Below, one piece after another: positions 1 through 6,927 of a stretch of 37,539 nucleotides of DNA. Origin of the DNA: Yinghuangia elevatio (GTDB taxonomy: Bacteria > Actinomycetota > Actinomycetes > Streptomycetales > Streptomycetaceae); the NCBI RefSeq assembly GCF_040649515.1, contig NZ_JBEZFP010000095.1, forward strand, positions 1 to 37,539, in the 5' to 3' direction. Below the pieces are notes generated by a model. It had not been told where the DNA came from. It was given only the letters and a program-made list of their open reading frames with translations, and did no database searches. The position numbers and the translations under genes were made by a program. The stretch's first letter is position 1. Each line of letters starts with the position of its first letter.

Positions 1-47
1 GCTTTTTTTGTGTTTTTCTGAGTTTTGTTCTACGTTTTTGTGGGCGG
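1..47. other. T-rich tract at the window edge
   Basis: Five separate T runs of four to seven bases lie within the first 38 bases of the plus strand, a sharp contrast with the GC-rich surroundings. No reading frame here is convincing. On the minus strand this lies just past the terminator of the SGNH hydrolase gene and reads as an A-rich stretch. It could be the T-tail of a plus-strand terminator from a gene outside the window, or simply an AT-rich intergenic spacer. Confidence 0.4.
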
Positions 48-80
48 GTGCGGGCGGCGACCCCTGTCCGCCGCCCGCAC
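48..80 (-). terminator. Hairpin terminator after the SGNH hydrolase
   Basis: A perfect 12-bp inverted repeat (GTGCGGGCGGCG at 48-59 and its complement at 69-80) encloses a 9-nt loop. It lies 14 bases beyond the stop codon of the secreted hydrolase. The minus strand has no U-tail after it, which is common among actinomycete terminators. Confidence 0.7.
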
Positions 81-94
81 CGGGGTCGGGGGGA

Positions 95-994
95 TCAGGT
101 GATCGCGTCCTCGATGATCAGCGCGTAGTTCTCTTCGCCTCGCTGGTTGGGGTGCAGGGGTGCGGCGAGGTTGGTGGGGACGAAGCCCTCGATCCAGCGG
201 GCGGACGCGGAGCGGCAGATGTCGTGGCCGGCGCTCGGGGTGCGGACGTCCACGTACTCCGCGCCGTGTGCCGCGGACTGGGTGGCGATCACCGAGTTGA
301 GGCGGTCGACGTTGGCCTGGAGGTAGTCGGCGTCGGTCGGCAGCACCGGCTGGACGGGCCAGCAGCCGCCGGGCTTGATGTAGAGGCCGTAGCCGGTGAC
401 CACCACACGGGCGTTCGGGGACTTGGCGTGGATGCCGTCGAGGACCGCGGCGAGCCTCGGGCCGACAGAATCGACCCGCGCGGCGACCTGGTCTACGCCG
501 CCCGCGGTGTAGCGGCTTTTGCAGGTGGCCCCGAACGGGTTGAGCTGCACGCAGTCTTCGGCGATGCCCACGAGGCCCGCGTCGTTGCCGCCGATGGTGA
601 GCGTCACAAGTGTGGTGTCGGCGGACAGCGCGTCGAACTGCGGCGGAGCGGTGCCCATGTCGACGCCGAGGAGGGACAGCGACTGTGGTTGGGTCATGTC
701 CTTGGTGTCGGCGCCACTGCATGTGACGTCGCGCAGCTCGTCCACGCCCAGGCTCGCGGCGAGTTCGTGCGCGTAGTTGTTCGTCGAACGACCGCACGCC
801 ACCGGGCCCGTGATGTTCGGGATCAGCGGCCCGGACGCCATTGAGTCGCCGAGGGCGACGTACACCTGCCGGGCCTGGGCCGACGCCGCCGAGGCGGACG
901 CGGCCCCGGTGCCCGCCACAAGCCCCAGCAGCGCCGCGGCCGCCAGGACGCCCTTACCGAGACGCCAGAACCCTTGCCGGTACCAGGACTTCAC
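95..994 (-). CDS. Secreted SGNH/GDSL-type hydrolase
   Basis: A 299-aa extracellular esterase/lipase-like protein. The start is GTG at 994, preceded by AGGAGG six bases upstream; an upstream in-frame ATG at 1030 lacks such a site. Residues 1 to about 38 form a signal peptide: a basic start, a hydrophobic core, and an Ala/Ser-rich end. The mature part opens with the block I motif GDS at residues 49-51 (Ser51 as nucleophile). It then has a GGND oxyanion motif in the middle and a late HPN segment carrying the likely catalytic histidine. This order is that of the SGNH hydrolase family. Several cysteines suggest disulfides, as in secreted Streptomyces lipases. The natural substrate (lipid, acetylated glycan or other ester) cannot be read from sequence. 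It is a single-gene unit followed by its own terminator and preceded by a 142-bp spacer. Confidence 0.9.
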   Translation of the reverse strand: MKSWYRQGFWRLGKGVLAAAALLGLVAGTGAASASAASAQARQVYVALGDSMASGPLIPNITGPVACGRSTNNYAHELAASLGVDELRDVTCSGADTKDMTQPQSLSLLGVDMGTAPPQFDALSADTTLVTLTIGGNDAGLVGIAEDCVQLNPFGATCKSRYTAGGVDQVAARVDSVGPRLAAVLDGIHAKSPNARVVVTGYGLYIKPGGCWPVQPVLPTDADYLQANVDRLNSVIATQSAAHGAEYVDVRTPSAGHDICRSASARWIEGFVPTNLAAPLHPNQRGEENYALIIEDAIT

Positions 995-1136
995 GATGCC
1001 TCCTGCTGGTCGCGGGACAGCGGAACCCACTGCCGCACATCATGCAGGTTGAAGATCCTCGGCTTAACTGGCCGGTAACGTAGAGTTCCGGCAAGGGTTT
1101 TGTGACACGTGACAACACGGCGCCGACGGCACCCGG
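995..1136 (-). promoter_or_regulatory. Spacer with probable hydrolase promoter region
   Basis: This spacer separates the end of livF from the start of the SGNH hydrolase gene. It has the strong ribosome-binding site AGGAGG next to the hydrolase start. At 1100-1115 it has TTGTGACACGTGACAA, with a CACGTG core and TTGT/ACAA flanks, which could be a regulator site. I see no clear -35/-10 pair and no clear terminator for livF. Confidence 0.3.
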
Positions 1137-1979
1137 CTACTCGCCGAGGTAAGCCTTGCGGACCGAGGGGTCGTCCAGCAGTTCCGGGCCCGTCCCGGAG
1201 AGCACTATCCGGCCGGTCTCCATGACGTATGCGCGGTCCGAAAGCGCCAGCGCCGCACGGGCGTTCTGCTCAACCAGCAGGATCGTCGTGCCGCCCGACT
1301 TCAGCTCGGCGACCGTGTCCATGATGCGCCGCGTCATGATCGGCGACAGGCCCATCGACGGCTCGTCGAGCATCAGCAGCTTGGGCCGGCACATCAGCGC
1401 CCGTCCCATCGCGAGCATCTGCTGCTCGCCGCCCGACAAGGTTCCCGCCGCCTGGCGCTTCCGCTCGCCGAGCACCGGGAACAGGTCGTACGCCCGCGCG
1501 ACGTCCGCCGCGATGCCGTCCGCATCCCGCCGCAAGTACGCTCCCAGCAGCAGGTTTTCCTCGATCGACAGGCGCGGGAAGATGTGCCGGCCTTCGGGCG
1601 AGTGCGCAAGGCCCAGCGCCACGATCCGGTGCGCGGGCGTGCGGTGGATCGCCTTCCCGTCGAACTCCACGCTTCCGGCCGTCGCCCGCAGCAGTCCCGA
1701 AAGGGTTTGCAGCGTCGTCGTCTTGCCCGCGCCGTTCGCCCCGACCAGGCTGACGACCTCGCCCTCGTCGACGCGGAACGAGATGCCCTTGACGGCCTCG
1801 ATGCGCCCGTACGCCACGCGCAGGCCCTCGACGTCGAGCAGGGCCCGCGACCGACCTCCCGCAGCGGCGGCCCCCGACTCCGCAGTCCCCGCTTCCGCGT
1901 GCTCAGCCGCCGCCTCCGTCTCCGTCTCAGCCGCCGCCTCCGTCTCCGCCGCCGCCTCCGCCGCCTCCGCCGCCGTCAT
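1137..1979 (-). CDS. livF: Branched-chain amino acid-type ABC transporter ATPase LivF
   Basis: One of two cytoplasmic ATPases powering the HAAT-family importer encoded by livK-H-M-G-F. The 280-aa product has Walker A GANGAGKTT at residues 80-88, the signature LSGGEQ at 181-186 and Walker B LLMLDE at 201-206, in standard LivF order. The ATG overlaps the livG stop as ATGA, which supports this start. That start gives an unusual tail of about 45 residues made almost only of Ala, Glu and Thr before the conserved domain begins near residue 46. The tail is encoded by a 24-bp direct repeat (1902-1949) that degenerates into GCC/TCC triplets. LivF proteins usually begin at the conserved domain, so an internal start is the alternative. 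Last gene of the transporter operon. Confidence 0.9.
   Translation of the reverse strand: MTAAEAAEAAAETEAAAETETEAAAEHAEAGTAESGAAAAGGRSRALLDVEGLRVAYGRIEAVKGISFRVDEGEVVSLVGANGAGKTTTLQTLSGLLRATAGSVEFDGKAIHRTPAHRIVALGLAHSPEGRHIFPRLSIEENLLLGAYLRRDADGIAADVARAYDLFPVLGERKRQAAGTLSGGEQQMLAMGRALMCRPKLLMLDEPSMGLSPIMTRRIMDTVAELKSGGTTILLVEQNARAALALSDRAYVMETGRIVLSGTGPELLDDPSVRKAYLGE
1902..1970. repeat. 24-bp direct repeat coding the LivF N-terminal tail
   Basis: Two adjacent 24-bp copies beginning CTCAGCCGCC (1902-1925 and 1926-1949) differ only at the last base. They are followed by shorter GCC/TCC-rich partial copies to about 1970. On the coding strand they yield the alternating Ala/Glu/Thr tail of LivF. 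Confidence 0.75.
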
Positions 1980-2785
1980 GCCGGAACCTCCGAACTCTCC
2001 TGTGCCGCCGCGGACTCCTCGTACGGCTCACCCAGATACGCCGCGACGACCCGCTCGTCCGCCTGGACCGCCGTCGGCGGCCCCTCCACCAACTTGGCGC
2101 CCTGCACCAGCACCGCGACCCGGTCGCAGAGGTTGAAGATGAAGCGCATGTCGTGCTCGATCACCAGCACGGCCACCCCCCGGTCGCGGATCGCGAGGAT
2201 CAACTCCTCGGTCTCCAACGTCTCCTGGGGGTTCATCCCGGCGGTCGGTTCGTCGAGCATCAGCAGTCCCGGGTCGCTCGCGAGCGCGCGGGCGATCTCC
2301 AGACGGCGCTGCCCGCCGTAGGGCAGGTTGCGGGCCATCCGGTCGGCCTGATCGGCCAGACCGGTGAACTCCAGCAGCTCCAAGGCCTTCTCGCGCGCAG
2401 ACTCCTCCGCACGCCGGAAGCCTCGGCCGCGCCAGATGGCCGAGAACAGCCCTTCGCGCGTCCGGCAGAACCGGCCCACAAGCACGTTCTCCAGCACCGT
2501 CATGCCGCCGAACAGCCGGATGTTCTGGAACGTGCGGGCGATGCCCGCCTCCGTCACCCGGTGCGGCTTGGGCGGCAGGATCGCACCGTCGTAACGGACT
2601 TCGCCCTCCGTCGGGGAGTACAGCCCGGTCAGGCAGTTGAAGAACGTGGTCTTCCCGGCCCCGTTCGGACCGATCAGTCCCACGACCTCGCCGGGAGCGA
2701 CCGTCAGGTCCACGCCGTTCACCGCGGTCAGCCCGCCGAACCGCATCGTGACCCCGCGTACGTCCAACAGCGTCATGCGCTTCAC
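1976..2785 (-). CDS. livG: Branched-chain amino acid-type ABC transporter ATPase LivG
   Basis: The second ATPase of the importer, 269 aa. Walker A GPNGAGKTT lies at 39-47, the signature region LPYGGQRRLEIARAL at about 154-168, and Walker B LLMLDEP at 174-180, followed by the H-loop VIEHDM. The YGGQ signature and the longer C-terminal part are typical of LivG rather than LivF. The start is GTG at 2785, overlapping the livM stop as GTGA; an ATG three codons later is an alternative. The gene is translationally coupled on both sides, so it should be expressed in step with the permeases. The substrate is set by LivK and may not be a branched-chain amino acid. Confidence 0.93.
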   Translation of the reverse strand: MKRMTLLDVRGVTMRFGGLTAVNGVDLTVAPGEVVGLIGPNGAGKTTFFNCLTGLYSPTEGEVRYDGAILPPKPHRVTEAGIARTFQNIRLFGGMTVLENVLVGRFCRTREGLFSAIWRGRGFRRAEESAREKALELLEFTGLADQADRMARNLPYGGQRRLEIARALASDPGLLMLDEPTAGMNPQETLETEELILAIRDRGVAVLVIEHDMRFIFNLCDRVAVLVQGAKLVEGPPTAVQADERVVAAYLGEPYEESAAAQESSEVPA

Positions 2786-4518
2786 ACCCCCGCCTTCGCG
2801 TCGACGTTCGGCTCTGTGTGGAACTCCGCCTCGTGCCCGCGGTCCCGGACCAGGCCCTCGGGCCGGAAACGCATCAGCAGGATCAACGCCACGCCGAAGG
2901 CCAGTAGTTGGCCTTCCTGGAGGAACTCCAGCTTCGCCGGGATCAGGTACAGCAGCGCGGCCCCCAGCAGCGGGCCGGTGATGCTGCCCATGCCGCCCAG
3001 CACCACCGCGGCCAGCAGGAAAGCCGAGTTCGGCGGCACCGGACCGGCGAACAGGTACTGCTCCGGAACCACGGTGTAGGTGATGTGCGCCTGCACGGTC
3101 CCGGCCAGTCCCGCCAGCGCGGCGCCCAGCGCGAACGCCATGAGCTTGAGCTTGAACGTGTTGATGCCCATCGCCCGCGCCGCGGTCTCGTCCTCCCGGA
3201 TCGCCACCCAGCCGCGCCCGATCCGCGAGTCGCCGACCCGGCGGAAGACCAGCACCACGATCGCGGTCACCACGAGCAGCAGCAGGTAGTAGTTCGCGAA
3301 GCGGCCGAGCGTCACGCCGAACACCACGTGCTCGGCCCCGAAGTCGAAGCCCAGAATGTCGAGGTCCGGGATGTTCGGGATGCCGTTGGGACCGCCGGTC
3401 ACGTCCGGGCCGGACACCCCGTCCAGGTTGTTGACCGTGATGCGGAAGATCTCACCGAACCCGAGCGTCACGATTGCCAGGTAGTCGCCGTGCAGACGCA
3501 ACGTCGGCGCCCCGATGATCACGCCGAACAGCATCGCCGCCGCGGCGCCGGCCAACGCAGCTGCCCAGAAAGGGAGTTGAAAGCCGTGGATGGACGAGGC
3601 CGGGGACCCGGAGACCAGGGCCGCGGTGTACGCGCCGACGCCCAGGAACGCCACGTAGCCCAGGTCCAGCAGACCTGCGAGCCCGACGACCACGTTGAGG
3701 CCCAGCGCGACCGTCGCGAACACCAGGATGTTCGCGGCCACGGTGGCGTACCGGTCGTCCGACTGGGTGAACGGGAACGCCGCCGCCGCAAGGAACGCCG
3801 CGGCCGTGGTGACGCTGCGGTGCCGTGCGGTCAGGGCCGTCAGCCGTCGCGCGAGGCCCGCCCGCGCCAGCGCCGCGCAGCCGAATCCGACCGCGATCAG
3901 GAAGCCGCCGAAGAGCTGGCCGTACGACGTGCCGATGCCGTACGTGAACACCAGCAGCCCGAGCGCCAGCACCGCCGCGATGACCAGGATCTCCACGGCG
4001 TCCGGGAGTTCCCGGGCCGGACCGGGCTCCCGCGTGTCGTCGGGCAGCGCCCAGGCGCCCACGAGCGGCACCGCCGCGGCGACCGCCGCGACCACGCCGC
4101 CCGGCTCCAGGTTGGCCAGGCCGTCAAGTTCCACCGCGATGGCGATCACGGTGAACCAGGTGACCGCGAACCCGCCGAGCGCGAGCCGTCGGAGCGCGGC
4201 CGTCGCACCGGCCGGAACCAGCCAGCCGAGACCGCGCACGCCGTACGACGCCAGCGCGAACACCGCCACGGCCGCGCCGAGGATCAGCGTCAGCACCTGG
4301 AGCCCGCCCGGGTACCCGGTGACCGTCAGGTCGCCGGGGAACGCCGGCGTCCACGTCCAGGCGAGGAACGTCGAACCGGCAAGAGCCAGCCCACCCACCA
4401 GAGTTGCCGCCCGGGCCACCCGGGTCGGCAGCGGCACCCGGACGCGCCGCACCACGGCGGTACGAACAGCGGTCCGCGCGTCGGCGAGCGACGAGGGGGT
4501 CAGAGTGTCGAGTCCCAT
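2782..4518 (-). CDS. livM: Branched-chain amino acid-type ABC permease LivM
   Basis: An inner-membrane permease of 578 aa. The C-terminal ~330 residues are the conserved LivM core. It includes the segment around GLNVVVGLAGLLDLGYVAFLGVGAYTAAL, a GDYLAIVTLGFGEI region, and the EAA-like cytoplasmic loop around GRGWVAIREDETAARAMGIN, which contacts the ATPase. The N-terminal ~240 residues add several predicted membrane segments (starting near residues 37, 66, 110, 128, 165 and 190) that a minimal LivM of about 300-350 aa lacks. Start: ATG at 4518, five bases after the livH stop. The open frame runs on upstream, but that part only mirrors livH in another frame. The gene ends in a GTGA overlap with livG. 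Confidence 0.92.
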   Translation of the reverse strand: MGLDTLTPSSLADARTAVRTAVVRRVRVPLPTRVARAATLVGGLALAGSTFLAWTWTPAFPGDLTVTGYPGGLQVLTLILGAAVAVFALASYGVRGLGWLVPAGATAALRRLALGGFAVTWFTVIAIAVELDGLANLEPGGVVAAVAAAVPLVGAWALPDDTREPGPARELPDAVEILVIAAVLALGLLVFTYGIGTSYGQLFGGFLIAVGFGCAALARAGLARRLTALTARHRSVTTAAAFLAAAAFPFTQSDDRYATVAANILVFATVALGLNVVVGLAGLLDLGYVAFLGVGAYTAALVSGSPASSIHGFQLPFWAAALAGAAAAMLFGVIIGAPTLRLHGDYLAIVTLGFGEIFRITVNNLDGVSGPDVTGGPNGIPNIPDLDILGFDFGAEHVVFGVTLGRFANYYLLLLVVTAIVVLVFRRVGDSRIGRGWVAIREDETAARAMGINTFKLKLMAFALGAALAGLAGTVQAHITYTVVPEQYLFAGPVPPNSAFLLAAVVLGGMGSITGPLLGAALLYLIPAKLEFLQEGQLLAFGVALILLMRFRPEGLVRDRGHEAEFHTEPNVDAKAGV

Positions 4519-4523
4519 GCTTC

Positions 4524-5450
4524 TCACGCCCGATCCGCGACACGCGCGCCGAGCAGACCCTGCGGCCTGGCCAGCAGCACCACGATGAGCAGGACGAAGG
4601 CCCACACGTTGGCCCACGACCCGCCGCCGAACTGCCCCATCCCGGGCAGGTCCTGCACGTACGCCGAGGCCAGGGCCTCGGCCACGCCCAGGACGAGTCC
4701 GCCCAGCATCGCGCCGTAGATGTTGCCGATGCCGCCGAGTACCGCAGCCGTGAAGCCCTTGAGGCCGGTGACGAAGCCCATCTGGTAGTCGACTTGGCCG
4801 TACCGCAGCCCGTGCGCCACCGCGGCCACCGCGGCGAACGCCGCACCGACGGCGAAGGCGACGGTGATGACCCGGTCGGTGTCGATGCCCATCAGCCGTG
4901 CGGTGCCCGGGTCCTGGGCCGTGGCCTGCATCGCACGCCCGGTACGCGAGCGGACGAACGCCCCCAGCGCGAGCGTGCACAGCGGCGCCGCGGCGAGCAG
5001 GAACAGGTCCGCCGACTGGAGCGTCACATCGCCCAAGTGGTAGGGCCCACCGCCGAGTTGCGGGAAGGACCGAGCGGCTTTGGCGTCCGGGTAGAACAGG
5101 AACACGAGCTGCTGGAGCACCAGCGACAGCCCGATGGCCGTGATGAGCGGGGCGAGCCGGGGCGCGGTGCGCAGCGGGCGGTACGCGAACCGCTCCGCCA
5201 GCACCGCGACCAGCACCGAGGCGACGGCACCGCCGATCAGCATCAGCGGCACGGCGAACCACAGCGAGACGCCGTCGGGCAGGGCGAGGAACGCGGTCAG
5301 CGCGCCGAATCCGCCGATCATGAAGATCTCGCCGTGGGCGAAGTTGATGAGCTGGACGATGCCGTAGACCATCGTGTAGCCGATGGCGATCAGGCCGTAC
5401 ATCGACCCGAGCATCAGGCCGTTGGCCAGCTGTTGCGGCAACTCGTTCAC
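4524..5450 (-). CDS. livH: Branched-chain amino acid-type ABC permease LivH
   Basis: The partner permease of LivM, 308 aa, with about eight hydrophobic segments. It begins NELPQQLANGLMLGSMYGLIA, the characteristic LivH opening, and carries the YGIVQLINFAHGEIFMIGG motif near residues 29-47. A mid-protein ATAQDPGTARLMGID segment corresponds to the loop that couples to the ATPase. The start is GTG at 5450, overlapping the livK stop as GTGA. A longer in-frame reading (to 5534) would run 84 bases into livK with an arginine-rich, non-conserved leader and is rejected. Third-position GC bias fits this frame. Confidence 0.93.
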   Translation of the reverse strand: MNELPQQLANGLMLGSMYGLIAIGYTMVYGIVQLINFAHGEIFMIGGFGALTAFLALPDGVSLWFAVPLMLIGGAVASVLVAVLAERFAYRPLRTAPRLAPLITAIGLSLVLQQLVFLFYPDAKAARSFPQLGGGPYHLGDVTLQSADLFLLAAAPLCTLALGAFVRSRTGRAMQATAQDPGTARLMGIDTDRVITVAFAVGAAFAAVAAVAHGLRYGQVDYQMGFVTGLKGFTAAVLGGIGNIYGAMLGGLVLGVAEALASAYVQDLPGMGQFGGGSWANVWAFVLLIVVLLARPQGLLGARVADRA

Positions 5451-6748
5451 TGCGGGGTTCCGCCCTGCGCCGGTGCGCCCGCCGATGCGCCCGCGTTGCC
5501 GACCGTCAGCTCGCCGCTCTTGACCGGCGCCCACTGGCCGCCCTTGACCTGGTACACCGTCAGCTGCTTGTTGGTGGTGTCGCCGAACTCGTCGAAGGAC
5601 ACGCGGCCGGTGACGCCGTCGAACGCCACCTTCTGGAGCGCCGCGAGCACCTTCGCGCGGGCGTCGCCCGGCAGCTTGCCGCCGTTGCCCTCGACCGTCG
5701 CCTTGACCGCCTGGATGAGCGCGGAGACGGCGTCGTAGGAGTAGCCGCCGTAGCCGCCGTACGGCTCCTTGAACCCGCCCTGGCCGTACGCCGCGACGAA
5801 GTCCTTCGCGGACGGCAGCGCCTCGACGGGCGCGCCCACCGAGGTCGCGTAGTCGCCCTCGCCGTTGCCGTTGGCCAGCTGGATGTACTTGGCGTCGTTC
5901 ATGCCGTCGCCGCCCATGAGCGGGATCTGCGCGCCGGACTTCTTCAACTGGTCGGTGAACAGGCCGGAGTCGGCGTACTCCCCGCCGAAGTACACGGCCT
6001 CGGCACCGGAGGTCCGGATCTTCGTGACCACCGCGGAGAAGTCCTTCTCCCCGGAGTTGATGTGGTCCTCGCCGACGACCTGGCCGCCGATGCGGGTGAA
6101 CTCGGCCTTGAAGGTGGAGGCCAGGCCGGCGCCGTACGCCTTCTTGTTGTCGACGACGAAGACCTTGCCCTTGGCCAGGTCGTTCTTCATGTACTGCGCG
6201 GCGAACGGGCCCTGCACGTCGTCTGTCGTGGCGGTGCGGAAATACGACGCGAACGGCCGCTTCTTGTCGCCGGACGCCCAGTTCTCGCCCTGGGTGAGCG
6301 CCGGGTTCGTGGTGGACGGCGACACCGCGGCCAGCTTGGCCTGGTCGAAGACCTTCTGCATCGACTGCGCGACCGAGGAGTTGAGCGGCCCGACGACCCC
6401 GAGGACGCGGTCGTCGGCGACGAACTTGGTGGCGTTCTGCTGGCCGTTGGACGGCTGGGCCAGGTCGTCGAGGGCTTCCAGCTTGAAGGTGACGCCGGGC
6501 ACGAGGTTCTTCTCGTTGGCCTGGCGCACCGCGAGTTCGGCGGCGTTGCGGGCACCGAGGGCGAGGGCGGACAGGTCGCCGGTGAGCGGGCCGTCGAAGC
6601 CGATGACGACGGTGGACCCGCCCTGACCCGGTCCGGAGCCGTTCGCGCTGGAGCCGGCGTTGCCGGAGTCACGCGAACCGCACGCGGTCAGGGTCAGGGC
6701 GGCGGCGACGAGGGCCGCGGCCGTGGGCAGGGCGGAGCGGTGGCGCAT
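5447..6748 (-). CDS. livK: ABC transporter substrate-binding lipoprotein, LivK type
   Basis: The extracytoplasmic binding protein of the importer, 433 aa. Residues 1-23 are a lipoprotein signal ending LTAC, so Cys23 would be lipidated and anchor the protein. The mature part has the type I periplasmic-binding fold (Peripla_BP_6): GFDGPLTGDLSALA at its start, the VLGVVGPLNSSVAQSMQKVFDQ segment, and GGYSYDAVSALIQAV late in the protein. ATG at 6748 has GAGGAAG just upstream. It heads the livKHMGF operon. Its specificity is not readable. The gene lies downstream, on the same strand, of the kynurenine/3-hydroxyanthranilate genes, so an aromatic amino acid is a reasonable alternative to leucine-type ligands (inference). 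Confidence 0.92.
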   Translation of the reverse strand: MRHRSALPTAAALVAAALTLTACGSRDSGNAGSSANGSGPGQGGSTVVIGFDGPLTGDLSALALGARNAAELAVRQANEKNLVPGVTFKLEALDDLAQPSNGQQNATKFVADDRVLGVVGPLNSSVAQSMQKVFDQAKLAAVSPSTTNPALTQGENWASGDKKRPFASYFRTATTDDVQGPFAAQYMKNDLAKGKVFVVDNKKAYGAGLASTFKAEFTRIGGQVVGEDHINSGEKDFSAVVTKIRTSGAEAVYFGGEYADSGLFTDQLKKSGAQIPLMGGDGMNDAKYIQLANGNGEGDYATSVGAPVEALPSAKDFVAAYGQGGFKEPYGGYGGYSYDAVSALIQAVKATVEGNGGKLPGDARAKVLAALQKVAFDGVTGRVSFDEFGDTTNKQLTVYQVKGGQWAPVKSGELTVGNAGASAGAPAQGGTPQ

Positions 6749-6794
6749 GGGGACTTCCTCGGGGAACTGGACCGGAAAAGGGCAGGGCTAGGCG

Positions 6795-6826
6795 CCCTCG
6801 GGGCGGCGGGTGGACCGCCCCGAGGG
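6795..6826 (-). terminator. Hairpin upstream of livK
   Basis: A perfect 12-bp inverted repeat (CCCTCGGGGCGG at 6795-6806, complement at 6815-6826) with an 8-nt loop. It lies between the LVIVD-protein gene and livK. It could end readthrough transcription or sit in the livK leader. Confidence 0.55.
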
Positions 6827-6848
6827 AGCGAGGGGGAGCGAGGGGGAG
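6822..6848. repeat. 10-bp tandem repeat between the LVIVD gene and livK
   Basis: About two and a half copies of a purine-only plus C unit (GAGGGGGAGC), the first copy shortened by two bases. It abuts the right arm of the hairpin at 6815-6826. No function is evident. Confidence 0.5.
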
Positions 6849-6875
6849 TTCAGGGGTGACGGGGGCCGGTGGGCG

Positions 6876-6906
6876 GCCCGGCCGCGAGGCGGTGCGGCGG
6901 CCGGGC
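6876..6906 (-). terminator. Hairpin terminator after the LVIVD-protein gene
   Basis: A perfect 10-bp inverted repeat (GCCCGGCCGC at 6876-6885, complement at 6897-6906) with an 11-nt loop, starting 21 bases after the stop codon of the secreted LVIVD protein. Confidence 0.6.
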
Positions 6907-6927
6907 GCCCACGTCAGCGCGGGTGGA

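Noticed and set aside
8..844. Long plus-strand frame opposite the SGNH hydrolase
   Set aside because: Gly/Val/Arg-rich translation with no family signature or ribosome-binding site; it mirrors the hydrolase gene on the other strand.
2908..4719. 603-codon plus-strand frame opposite livM
   Set aside because: Arg/His/Gln/Glu-rich product typical of antisense reading of GC-rich genes; the minus strand encodes an intact LivM.
4519..5262. Extension of livM upstream into livH
   Set aside because: The extra residues are low-complexity out-of-frame livH; ATG 4518 sits five bases after the livH stop.
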